NCBI GenBank assembly: GCA_029216955.1
Contig: JANAVB010009599.1
Location: 1,498,947-1,562,946, forward strand
DNA: 64,000 nucleotides
From: Iris pallida
Taxonomy: Eukaryota; Streptophyta; Magnoliopsida; Asparagales; Iridaceae
Direction: 5' to 3'
Shown here piece after piece: positions 46,158 through 56,239 of this stretch. Below the pieces are notes generated by a model. That model was not told where the DNA came from. It made no database searches and saw nothing but the letters and a program-made list of their open reading frames with translations. The position numbers were made by a program, and so were the translations under genes. Position 1 is the stretch's first letter; every line of letters begins with the position of its first letter.

Positions 46158-47245
46158 TCATAGTCATAGGACGTCTGACGGTAACGACTTGCTCGCCTTT
46201 TTGAAATGTTCGTACTTTGAGCTAGTAGTCGCTTCTCGTCAAGGCTTTTGAGATACGGGCTTGATATAGCTCAATGTGTTGTTGAGCTAGTAGTCGCTTC
46301 TCATCAAGTGCTTCAAGCACCTGAAGTCAAAGACGATCATTATTTTCTGTTGTGAGTTTGTTAGCAATAGCAATTCTCAGTGATGGGATCTGAATCTCCA
46401 ACGGTAGGACAGCTTCATATCCATACACCAAAGAGAAAGGTGTACAGCCAATCGGAGTACGTATGGTAGTATAGTAGGCTTATAGACATTCTTTACGCTT
46501 TTTGCTCCAATTCTATTTATTGGTGGAAATGTACTTCTTAAGAAGCTTGATGATTGTTTTGTTGAATGCTTCCGCCAAACCGTTAGCTGCGAGATTGTAG
46601 GCTGTAGAAGCAACATTGTTGATCCGGTTATCATCACAAAATCGAGTAAACTTCTGACTGATGATCTGAGGTCCATTGTCAGGAAAGATTCGGTATGGAA
46701 CGCCGAATCTGTAAATCACATGATGTTTGATGAAGTTGATGACACTGCTTGTCTTGACTTCGACTAGAGGTATAGCTTCGGCCCCTTTTTGAGAAATAAT
46801 CGGTTTAGCTAGGATAAGCCGATGTCCTCGAGATGATAGCGGATTAATATGACCAATGACATCCATGTCCCAAGCTTCAAAGGGCCATGATGTTGTAGTC
46901 GGATGAAAACATTCTGAAGGTTGATGAATGAAATCCACATGGATTTGACATGGTCGACATTTTCTTGAATATTCAATAGCATCTGACACCATGGTTGGCC
47001 AATAATATCCCATGTGTCGAATCCGATCTTGTAGCTTAGGACCAGGCTAATATACATGACAAACACCGTCGTGAGCTTCACGTAGTATCTGCTTCGCTTT
47101 ATCACCCGCAAGGCACCGTAAGAGCATACCATCATATGATTGTCGATAGTATTTTAGAGGTGTGATTGTTGTATAATCAGAGTGATCACCGATGAATTAT
47201 CGTTGCTTCTTTGGGATCTTCAGGTAGAATGTTATGTACTGCAAA
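46158..47245 (-). pseudogene. Element C integrase (right piece)
   Basis: It resumes at TCATAGTCAT, directly matching A after its ...TTGCTCATATG, and continues toward the N-terminus: ANGLAEAFNKTIIKLLKK, DNGPQIISQ, MDVIGHINPL, CRPCQIHVDFIHQ. DDE residues are legible. The frame 47013-46513 is open for 166 codons; outside it are stops and shifts, including a small duplication of GTTGTTGAGCTAGTAGTCGC-type sequence near 46220-46310. Confidence 0.85.
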
Positions 47246-47289
47246 GTCGATGAAAGGACCTCTCTAGTCTTCACTTGTCGTACAAACTT

Positions 47290-48460
47290 TAACTAATTGC
47301 TAGATGCCAGATGCAAATTATTCTCAATACAGAATAATTCCCTGTTAGTGATGACGATCATCGATTGTCTTTTTACAGGGATCGCTAATACTGCGCTAGA
47401 TTAGCAAGCGCATCAACTTCTGTATTACATGCTCGACGTACATGTTCAATGAAGAAGCATTTGAATGATGTAGCCAGTTTGACTGCTGCTTCATGATATG
47501 GAACAAGATCCTGATGCCAAACTTCACACGTACGACTGAGATAATAGATGGCTTGCTCATGACCTTCCTTGTTCTTTTGTGCTAGTAGGACACCCAGAGA
47601 ATGATCTATTGCTCGAACATACATCAGAAAGGGTATTCCTGTGACTGGAGGGTTCATAAAGTATTATTTTATGTCTTTAAATGCTTGTTGTCACTCGTCA
47701 GTCCAAACGAAAGACACATATTTCATCATTAGTTGAGTAAACGGTTTGTAGCGTCCAGAGATGTACGCAAGCCGCCCCTGAAATCCTCGTAGCTTTTTTA
47801 GGTTGCGTGGCGGACGCATCTCTTGAATGGCTTTGACTTTCTTGGGGTCAACGTGTATACCCTTAGAGGTAATAACGAATTCGAGGAATTTGCCAATAGA
47901 GACTCCAAGGAATGACTTGGTGGGATTCATCTTGAGTTGATGCTGGCACATTAGATCGAAGATAGTTTTTAAGTCTTGGATGTGATCTTCCTTTAAATAA
48001 CTTTTAACAGCAATATCGTCGACATAGCATTCAACTATCTTTCGTAAATGTTCACAGAAAATGCTACTCATGGCCCGCTGATAGGTTGTACCTACATTCT
48101 TGAGACCAAACGGCATGTCTGTGTTGCAGTAGATCCCTAGAGGAGTACAAAAAGATGTATGTTTTTTTATCTTTGTGGTTCATCTTGATCTGATTGTATC
48201 CGAAAAACTCGTCCATGAAAGACATCCGCTCGAACCCGCAAGTGTTTTCGATCATGACATCAGTGATCGAAAGAGGGAACTCATCCTTGGGACAAGCTTC
48301 ATTAAGATCTCTAAAGTCGATGCAGACTCGTACCTTTCATTTTTTTCATAACTAGGATGACATTAACCACCCAGTCGGGATGTTGTTCTTCTCTGACAAA
48401 GCAGCAAACGATAAGCTTCTTGACTTCAGCTTCAATAGCATCCATCATGTCAGGTCAAAA
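47290..48460 (-). pseudogene. Element C RT and deletion-fused RNase H
   Basis: RT reads GYNQIKM, MPFGLKNVG, QRAMSSIFCEHL and CYVDDIAVKS (about 48025). RNase H begins LMYVRAIDHSLGVLLAQ and AIYYLSRT but is fused directly to CEVWHQDLVPYHEAA...EHVRRACNTEVDALANLA, the end of the archaeal-type RNase H. About 200 residues between them are gone (junction about 47530). Frame breaks lie near 48150 and 48330. Confidence 0.85.
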
Positions 48461-50617
48461 TCGATGTTGTTGTTGTTTAACTAGCTTCATATTTGGTAGG
48501 ATGTTAAGCTTGTGAGTAGCGATCTAAGGATCTAATCCCGGCATATCCTCATAGCTCTAGGTGAATATGTCAATGTATTCCTAAATGAGCTAGATCAGTT
48601 CTCATTTATCTGCTTCAGGAATGACTTTTGCTGATGAAGATTGGCCTTGGAGAAGCTTCATCTCCGACATCGACCTAGACCAACTGACCTTTGGTAGGTG
48701 GTTTGCATTGCTCGAAGCGAAGTTCCTATTGAGTATCTATCCATTGTGCCCAAGGAATAGATTCAAGGACTTCAGTAAAGTTGTTGTCGTCTTCTGAAAA
48801 CTCGATAGTCACCATATTGGAAGATAAAGTCACTCGATGGACGTGACCTATGCTAGTATTTGAATCCCATGAGGCAGAGTCAGAAGAATTAGATCGGTCT
48901 TCTTTGTCAGACTCAGAAGCGTCTGGGGTCATGATCGACGAGGTGTAGCCTAACCCATGCTTTATTCTGTTGTAATATTATATCGACTTTCCTTTTGGAG
49001 CAGGTATACGAATAGGAGTTTGCCTTCCTCTATCACCGTTGAGGTCGATTTTGTAGTTGTAGCCCATCTTTTGGATGATGTTCTTCGATGGTTGACTATA
49101 ACGACATAGTTGAACACGCCCATTATCGTCATTTTCAGCATCGCTATCGGATGTAGACTTTTGATTCAACCCTTTGCTGAAAAGAATAGCATGTTCGTCT
49201 TTCTTCTGGGAGAGAACCAAAAAGAATGAATCTTGCATTCATTCCAGTGATACTTCGTCTTGAAGAGGTTGAACTGCCCCTAATATAAGAGGTTCGAAGT
49301 TATCCAGGATTTCTAGATAACATAGAGTATAATTTACATCAGTATACTGTAAAGAGATGCTACTTTATTGATAATTACATCATCATTTACAACAGTGCTC
49401 TTAATCTTAGCCGATGGCTTGCAAAAATTGATAACAAGAGGAACGAAAGAAGAAGGTTTTTTATAACGAAGGTCAATAACAAGAGACTCAGAAGTGGTGA
49501 GCTCCCTATGCTTCGTCTTTTCAGCAAGAGGATGTTTGACGGAAAGAGAGAGATTGATGGTTGGCATCTGAGAAGATGAGGGACAAAAAGTACGTCCCAT
49601 GACCGGAATAACCAGGACATCATCTGTATTCTTTTGACGTTCTTCTTCGGTGTACATGGCTAGTACAACCTTCATGAGCTCCTCTTTATACATTCTGGAG
49701 TCTGTAAATTATGCTTCGATGCCTCAAAAGGGGTTAAGATCAGCCACTTTCTTTCAGACTTCTCCATTGTTATCAACATACTTGAAGCATTGATAGAGAG
49801 TAGATGGCACGATGTTATGTTCATGCAACCACGGTCTTTCCAACAAGACGTTGTAGGAGACATGATTGTCAATCACATAGAAAGTGACCTTCCTTCAGAG
49901 ATCGCCTATTTTGACATTTAGGTGAATCTTTTCCAATGGTTCACTTCTTCCAGAATTGAACCCCAGAATAGTCATAATTTTTGCAAAAAGATTATGGACT
50001 GGGACCTTCAGCACATCCAATAGAGTCGTTGGCATAATGTTGAGTGCAGATCCTGGGTCGACTAGAATGCGATCGACCTTCATGGTATCGACATATCCCG
50101 TATAGTAGAGAGGTCGATCATGTCGATTGTCCTCTAGGAGTATATCATCTTGAGTGAAGGTGATATTGGGGATCAACTCCATCTCACTATTGCAATGAGA
50201 ACATGCCATTTGTTCCTCGTCTGGTTTCTTAAGATGGGCCAGACAAGCGTCTGCTTGCATTAAATCTTTAGTTAACTTCTCTCGGGTTTCCCTTGAGAGA
50301 CGCAGGAGTTCGAAAATTGATAACCTTACCGGAGTATTGGCTAGTTGAGCCAATATGTCAAAGTTATACAGCTTTTTAAGTCTAAGTGGTAGAGTTTTTT
50401 TTAATATTTTATCGAAGCGAACTGGCTGTTTGCCTTTGTTAGACACTATTGGTTTGGGAGAAATTGGTTCCATTTGAGGCGATAACGTCGAAGGATCATT
50501 GACGACAAGTAGAGAAGATGTTGAAGGGACATCAGAGACTGAAGAAGGAGTGGCTGAATTCTCTAGTCCATCTGGATAGTCTCTAAGATAGAGCCTCCCA
50601 GATCGGGTACCGGTCAT
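48461..50617 (-). pseudogene. Element C protease and linker
   Basis: The frame 50617-49895 opens MTGTRSGRLYLRDYPDG and holds YNFDILAQLANTPVRLSIFELL and an intact-looking aspartic protease site ILVDPGSALNIMP. After 49895 the frames are broken. The G-patch-like KMGYNYKIDLNGDRGR lies near 49060, and the RT-proximal segment HKLNILPN...EAEVKKLI is in broken frames near 48400-48530. Confidence 0.82.
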
Positions 50618-52700
50618 GGCTTCTTTTTCGAAACTGGTGTAAAGGACACCATGTTATAGTTTTTCATCATAGTCTTGCCTCTGGAAGACTTCTTTTGAAG
50701 ACATGATGGATTTGTCCAAAATCCCAGTCTAACATGGGACTGATTGTGTTGAAGACGTAGGAAAAGGGGTATAGGAGACCCTTTTCCATCATTTAAGCCT
50801 AGGGCTTTCTGTAGATCATATCACATCTTTATCATCAGTTCTTGGGACTGTTGACTATATAGATGGAATGTTGGCCGGTAATTGATTTCCGGCTTTGGTG
50901 TTATTGCTTCAGCAGAAGAAGGCGAAGCTGCCGCTGGGATGAAGGTAGAATCCAAAGGTGGAATATGATCATCCAGTGACATCATATGACACGACTTGTA
51001 TTTGATCACTTTTTTTAACTTCATAGTGGAAGCAGGTGTCTTTGGTTCAAAGTCAGCAACCAAATCGGGGTGAATCCATATGATCTCCCTTTTGTCGGTC
51101 GATAAGGGTACGAGACCGTTACATCGTGTTGGCGGATATTTGACGATCTCCAGAGTGGCTTTCGGAATGGGGACGACACAATTCTGTACAAGTTAAGCAG
51201 AAAAGTTACCAAATTGTGGAGAGACGACATTGGCAGTCTCTATTTTTTTATCTTGCTGAAGGGTAATTGCCTTGGCATTGATCAGTTCCTGGATCTTCCC
51301 TTTAAGTATATAGCACGCCCTAGTCGGATATCCCAAGAACCTGTGATAGACACAGTATTTAGGATTGTCAGTCTTACCTACTTTATTTGGCTGTTTTGCT
51401 TCGGAAAGTTGAAGTTTGTTGCTCTTGATAAGACAATCGAATATGCTCATGATGTCATCCTCATCAAAGGAATACTTCCCCTTAGGACGTGGTGCTCTCT
51501 GTGGGGGTGCCGTCGTGGTAGGTGTTGACTGACCAACATTGATGGATAAAGCTTATTTGCCTTTTACATTGATGGCTAAAGCTTCTTTGCCTTTGTAGTT
51601 ATTCTGACGACCGCCACTGCTGGTTATAGAATGTTCATCTTTTTCAAGATTAGGCATCTGGATGCCTAGTTGTTTAAACTTGTCAGCACTATCTTCGGCT
51701 GTCTCGGTACTTATTATGAAGGAGGCCCAGTCTTGGAATTACGTGGATCTAGTCCACTTGTTGATTATAGATAACAAGTTTGATTTGCATGTATATAGAG
51801 TCAGTGCATATGGAGTACCCAGAGGCATTTTGAGGGCCTCACAATGGAAGCGCTCGATAAAATATTCAGCAGTTTCGTCAGGTCGTTGTTTAATTTTGAT
51901 GAGGGTCGACATGGTCATGTCATTTATTTTCTCATAGAATCGTTCCAGGAACATTTGTTTCAATCCTGCAAAAGTTGTTATGCAACCATCTGGCAAACTA
52001 TGATACCAGTCATAGGCCGCACCCGCCAAGCACCCGATGAATACTCTAGTAAGTAGAGCATCATTTGGTTGGAGCTGATCGGTCATTACCTCGAAGTGAT
52101 TGAGATACTGACTCGGAGATGAGCTGTCGTCAAACAGCATGATAGTCAGTGACTTGTATTTAGGTAGAAATAGAACTTCCATCCACTCTACAGGGTAAGA
52201 TTGGTTGATCCCTAGCTTCTGCAGGCCGTCCTCCTTCTTGAAGGCTTCAAACTTGTTACGCAAAAGCTTTACTGCCTCCAGGGGATCTATTGAGGCTTGG
52301 GGAGCATTAGACTGATTCGATGTATTAGGAGGAAGAACTGCATGATAAGCACCACCGCCAGCACCAGATTGACTTAGAGTAGCCTGAGAGGGTATAGTAG
52401 CATTATGGGTAGATTGTACTCCCAGACCAGTATTGATAGGGGCAGATGCTACTACATGTTCTTAGGTTAGAATTAGATTCGCAACCGGTGGAACAGTATA
52501 TTGTGCTACGATCACAGCATGCATACTTGCAACCATTTTAGCCATGGTTTTTAACTTAGTCTCTAATGCACCAATCCTCTATTCTTGACTGTCGGAGCTG
52601 GAAGCATCTTGTTCTTAATTAGTGACATAAGCAGTCCTTTCTTTGGCTATTGATGATGATATGGTGGAAAAGATAGTTCGCTCAGAGCTTTCACTATCGA
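50618..52700 (-). pseudogene. Element C gag
   Basis: The capsid-type Gag domain (52263-51739) reads LGINQSYPVEWMEV...GCLAGAAYDWYHSLPDGCITTFAGLKQMFLERFYEKINDMTM and FIERFHCEALKMPLGTP. The knuckle-like YCVYHRFLGYPTRAC (about 51350) has Tyr where a His is usual. The G-patch-like segment near 50830 is broken by a stop. Stops and shifts at several points. Order and motifs match Gypsy A. Confidence 0.83.
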
Positions 52701-53024
52701 CATCAAAGTCATGCAGGAAACTACCCCTAGGATGAAGAGTGGGAAGATTCCTTTGATCGAAGAAATCTTAGTCAGAATCAGGAAGATTCTTTTGACCGAT
52801 TGTTTCTTGGTCGGAAGGAAGACCGATTATTCCCTAGTCGAAAGGAAGATTCCTTTGACCGATTGTTTCTTTATCGGAAGAAAGATTCCTTTGACCGAGT
52901 AGGTCTCGGCTTCTTGATCTGGTATTTTGGTAGACTCCTTCACCGGAGTCACGGATACGATTAAGGTATTGTTGACTGGGATTGCGGGATGCATTACGTC
53001 TTGGACGTTTTCTACCCCAGTACT
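52701..53024. repeat. Imperfect short repeats near the element C gag start
   Basis: Copies of GGAAGATTCCTTTGACCGA with TTGTTTCTT(G/T)(G/A)TCGGA recur between about 52735 and 52895. A plus-strand open frame over it (52711-52902) is a by-product of the repeat. Confidence 0.65.
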
Positions 53025-53882
53025 TTAGGACGTCATGTTGACCGAAGCATATTGCAACTCGTCTTTATCCACCATAATGAGTTTAGGAGTCCGAGTATAT
53101 TTCAAACAGCCGAAGATAGACCCTTTGGCTGATTGACAGCAATATTTTATCACTACTTCATGATGATGATTACAGGGATGCTCCTGGTATGGAGTTACAG
53201 GTAGATGAGATGGTCCTGCGACCTTCCATTTTTGTACAAGAAGTTCACAGAAATCGGTTACAATGACAGGATAAGAAGTCGAAGGTAAATATTCCCTGAT
53301 GATGTTATGAACAAGATTTTGGTTCTTGAGATACCTTGTTTTCTGTGTGTACAGAGAAGTATTGAGCTCATTAGCATAGGTGATAGAATTCTTGATTTGA
53401 GAAACTCTCTCTGTGAGCAACTTAGAAGGTGGTGCAGATTGCTCTTGATGCAGGCTTGATGTTATTTTATGCTGGTTAAGATAAGTGCGCATATCAGGGT
53501 TCTGCGCCACCTGGCTATCTATTAGAGACACCCTCAGTTTATCCTGTTTAGTTCTTAAAATGTACAAAGTAGGAATATCCTGGATCTGGCTTGATTGGTG
53601 CTGGCCATGAGGAGAAGGCATAATGCCCTGTTGTTCTGCACACACTATTTCAGTATGTTTGGCGCGTCACAGATGAGCAGCAGGAAAAGGACTTCGAGCA
53701 GAGTCTAATTTCTTGGCATTGATTTGATTGTCTCTGACAAGGGAAATAGACTTTCTACTCAGAAGCGTTCTCGTATTGATTGGCCCAAAGGCATAATCAG
53801 ATGTATTTTCCACCAAGTCCAGGACAGAAAAATAATAAGGAGAGGTCATGGGGATGTAGCATTTTGTTCTGTGCATAGGCAG

Positions 53883-54172
53883 TGATTGGTGCACTCTCCG
53901 CTAATTTTGGAACTGGAAGGAAGAGAAAGCAGCCATAGCGTACTGTCCCCAGATTGGCGCCATGGTCATGACTGGCGCATCCTCTACCAATTTTAGAATT
54001 TGTAAGGAAGAGGAAGTGGCCATGTGGCGTTGTCCCCTAATTGGCACTAGGGTAGTGGTTGGAGCACTCTCTACTAATTTCAGAATTGACGAGGAAAAGG
54101 AAGTAGCTACAGAGCTTTTCTCCAAGCTTGGCACAGAAGTTGTGATTGGTGCACTGGAGGACTTTAGAGTAT
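53883..54172. repeat. About 87-bp tandem repeat in the element C 5' ORF
   Basis: Four imperfect copies start near 53884, 53973, 54059 and 54144 with TTGG(T/A)GCACTCT...CTAATTT(T/C)(G/A)GAA. They keep phase with the frame, so the protein also repeats in units of about 29 residues. Confidence 0.75.
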
Positions 54173-54346
54173 AAATAGCATACACCCTGTTCTTGGCAGC
54201 AACAGCTGTGGCGCTCTTGGCACCCCCTGTGCCAATCATGGCTTCGTAGGCAGTTTGGTCGACTTTCACGACCAAAGTCTTCTGCGTCGTACCGACCGAT
54301 GCAATATTGTATTGAGTTGTCACTTTCTCTTCGGAGAAGAAAGTCG

Positions 54347-54364
54347 TCCCTAGAAGAGACGTTA
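54347..54364 (-). promoter_or_regulatory. Degenerate tRNA-Arg primer binding site of element C
   Basis: Sense TAACGTCTCTTCTAGGGA aligns base for base with A's TGGCGACTCTGCTGGGGA with five differences, in the same position relative to the LTR. Confidence 0.65.
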
Positions 54365-54367
54365 TTT

Positions 54368-55182
54368 TGTTTACAAAAACAAAAGTTGTTTGATTATAAA
54401 CTGAGAAGAGTGTGTACAAAAGTACAAGTTGATTTTTGGAGAAGTACAACTAGGAATCTGATCAGAAAACGATCACTTTATCCCTTGGACGATGCGATGT
54501 CGAAGAAGAAAGCCTTTGGAGAGTGCTGCAGCAAGTGCTCAGGAGATTATGATCATTAGTGGTGCTTTGAAAGTGATTTGGAACTCTATTTATATAGTTT
54601 AGAGATAACCTTTAAGTAGTTATCCTGATTGGCGCACACTGCATTTGGTGCGCCATTCATCCAGTCGTGCGAACGGTTGGTTTAACTGCTTGGACGTGTT
54701 GTATTCTGTAATGGAGATGCGCTTGGTCGTGGGCAGTGTCACGTACACGTTCTTTAAGATTAGTGGCATGCGTACCACGTCATCTAACTGTTTCTGGATG
54801 ATTTGATCGGATAGCACCACTATCGAATGACAACGAGCGCTATTTGCTGTTGTAATGCATCCTGCATAATTTATTGATTACCTCGTGCCAACTGCAAATG
54901 GCGTGAGTCAGCTTTCAGTCATTATGACAAATCTGACACAATCTCCTCGACCGCCGTCCGTTCGAGATTCGAAATAAATTTTTCTCGACTGACATGCTGT
55001 CAGTCATGACAAAAATTGTTTAGCTTCTCGAGGAAGCATGCCACGTGTCAGCCAGCACCATTTGATGACCAGTGCCAATTGATGTCATGCACCATCTGTT
55101 GTCTGGTGCCATTTGACTATTTGAGTGCTAGCGCCAATTATGAGTAGGGCACGATGATGTTCAAACTTTTTTAGCTTCTACA
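54368..55182 (-). repeat. Element C 5' LTR (right end)
   Basis: On plus it starts TGTTTACAAAAACAAAAG and ends TTAGCTTCTACA, followed by TATAT. In sense a TATAAATAG box lies at 54594-54586. Clearly diverged from the left LTR, so this is an old insertion. Confidence 0.9.
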
Positions 55183-55271
55183 TATATAGTCTAAAAATTC
55201 CAAAAATCCACAAATATATTTCAAAGAAATTATTTACCATATTTTAAAATAAATATTATTTTAGCAGTAAG
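55183..55271. other. AT-rich flank between element C and Copia D
   Basis: It holds the TATAT target duplicate of C and, at 55267-55271, the GTAAG duplicate of D. Nothing else recognised. Confidence 0.7.
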
Positions 55272-55305
55272 TGTTGGTGTTTTTGCCTTTGGACTAGAAA
55301 AGATA

Positions 55306-55347
55306 GTCCCACATCGGCTACACTAAATGGTGATTATCTCAATATAA
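55306..55347 (+). promoter_or_regulatory. First USE box with AT-box at Pol III-like spacing (Copia D)
   Basis: GTCCCACATCG at 55306-55316, then AATATAA beginning 24 bases later (55341). It is positionally equal to the USE-TATA pair in Copia E. It recurs in the 3' LTR. Confidence 0.45.
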
Positions 55348-55608
55348 TGCATTGCTTGTGTTGAGGTGTGCACATGAGGTGTAGTGGGGCACAAGTTTGT
55401 GCCATGTGGAAGTATTTTCTAGAAGGAAAAAGGATTAAATCCAACAAGGATGAAAGTTAATTTTTGTTGTGCGGATGCGGACTCGGACTCCAGGATGTCT
55501 CGTGCATGCACGGGAGTGTTCGGGGGGTAGGCATGGACTGGCACACTTCTATGCTGATTGTGGGATGATCTAAAATATCAAACTCTATTTTTGAGTATTG
55601 GTATTTTA

Positions 55609-55660
55609 GTCCCACATCGGATAGGAGAAGAGGTGAAGTCTCAACTCCACTCTATAAATA
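55609..55660 (+). promoter_or_regulatory. Second USE box plus TATA with Pol II snRNA-like spacing
   Basis: GTCCCACATCG (55609-55619) and TATAAATA (55653-55660) are separated by 33 bases, the spacing known for Pol II-type plant snRNA promoters. The 3' LTR keeps the same spacing (61566-61576 and 61610-61617). Probable main LTR promoter, start near 55685. Confidence 0.6.
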
Positions 55661-55814
55661 GAGCCCCTTGGCCTCCTTTGAAGATGCACCAAGAAGAGAG
55701 TTGAGGGAGTCTGTTAAGTCCAGGAAGCCCGTTCAAGTCTCAAATATTGACTTACGAGCGTTCCAGAAGTTCTCCTGAACTTGCTGGTTCCTGGGAGCTT
55801 ATCCGTACTGCGGG

Positions 55815-55826
55815 TATAGCTTTGAG
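55815..55826 (+). promoter_or_regulatory. LTR segment complementary to the leader (candidate self-primer)
   Basis: TATAGCTTTGAG is the exact reverse complement of CTCAAAGCTATA at 56221-56232, just behind the LTR. In Copia E the pair is AATAAAGCTTTGAG with CTCAAAGCTTTATT. Confidence 0.6.
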
Positions 55827-55925
55827 CGCCGGTGTTCTACACCCCAGCGAGATCCGTTCTTCTTCTTCCTCTCTCTTTCTGTTGCCTTCGAGAATCTGAG
55901 ACTCAACTGTTGTTGATCATCTCTT

Positions 55926-56069
55926 GTTGCCTTCGAGAATACCGTCGCTTCTCTTTAGAAGTAATACGGTTCGGTTGCCTTCGAGAATACCGTCGCTTCT
56001 CTTTAGAAGTAATACGGTTCGGTTGCCTTCGAGAATACCGTCGCTTCTCTTTAGAAGTTATACGGTTCT
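55926..56069. repeat. Three 48-bp tandem repeats in the Copia D 5' LTR
   Basis: Units 55926-55973, 55974-56021 and 56022-56069 each start GTTGCCTTCGAGAATACC. A partial fourth follows. The same array is at 61884-62027 in the 3' LTR. The open frames across it are repeat artefacts. Confidence 0.95.
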
Positions 56070-56218
56070 GTTGCCTTCGAGAAATATTACAAAATAATCT
56101 TTTTAGATTCTCGTAAAACAACTTCACCTTCTTTAGGGTGTTGTTGCCAGAAACATTGTCTTTACAATTGTTTCTGAACTTCTATTTTTTCCATCGATTG
56201 TTCGTCAAGGGACCAACA

Positions 56219-56239
56219 ATCTCAAAGCTATACGATTCG
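56219..56239 (+). promoter_or_regulatory. Copia D leader with candidate self-priming site
   Basis: Only 21 bases separate the LTR end from the gag ATG. ATCTCAAAGCTATA does not start with TGG and matches no tRNA 3' end that I know, but 12 bases pair with the LTR at 55815-55826. Confidence 0.55.

Larger units (their letters stand above)
53025..54367 (-). pseudogene. Element C 5' ORF (Ogre ORF1-like) and following frames
   Basis: The frame 54449-53901 passes from the LTR end through the PBS into NKITSLLG, TTQYNIASVGTTQK and VDQTAYEAMIG, the segment shared with Gypsy A. Repeats of a SSxxILKLVExAP...PIxGQ unit follow. Two further frames (53894-53667, 53645-53025) are open but match nothing I know; one contains a DFCELLVQKW segment. 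Function unknown. Confidence 0.6.
15788..55182 (-). mobile_element. Tat-lineage Ty3/Gypsy element C, split by a 23.7 kb composite
   Basis: The LTRs at 15788-16604 and 54368-55182 are homologous throughout and the flanks share TATAT (15783-15787 and 55183-55187). On the minus strand the order is 5' LTR, degenerate tRNA-Arg PBS, 5' ORF, gag, protease, RT, RNase H, integrase, then an antisense plus-strand gene, PPT and 3' LTR. Dual RNase H, tRNA-Arg PBS and the antisense ORF place it in the Tat group (Ogre/Retand/Grande relatives). The integrase is interrupted between 22430 and 46153 by the composite, and all domains are decayed. Confidence 0.88.
55272..56218 (+). repeat. Copia D 5' LTR
   Basis: 947 bp. 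Two USE boxes, a TATAAATA at 55653-55660, the motif TATAGCTTTGAG at 55815-55826 and three 48-bp repeats near the 3' end. Confidence 0.93.

Noticed and set aside
52711..52902. Plus-strand open frame near the element C gag start
   Set aside because: It is built from short DNA repeats in an antisense position and has no counterpart in Gypsy A.
55832..56116. Open frame with three CLREYRRFSLEVIRF units in the Copia D LTR
   Set aside because: It is the 48-bp DNA repeat read in one frame; the antisense frame is equally open.
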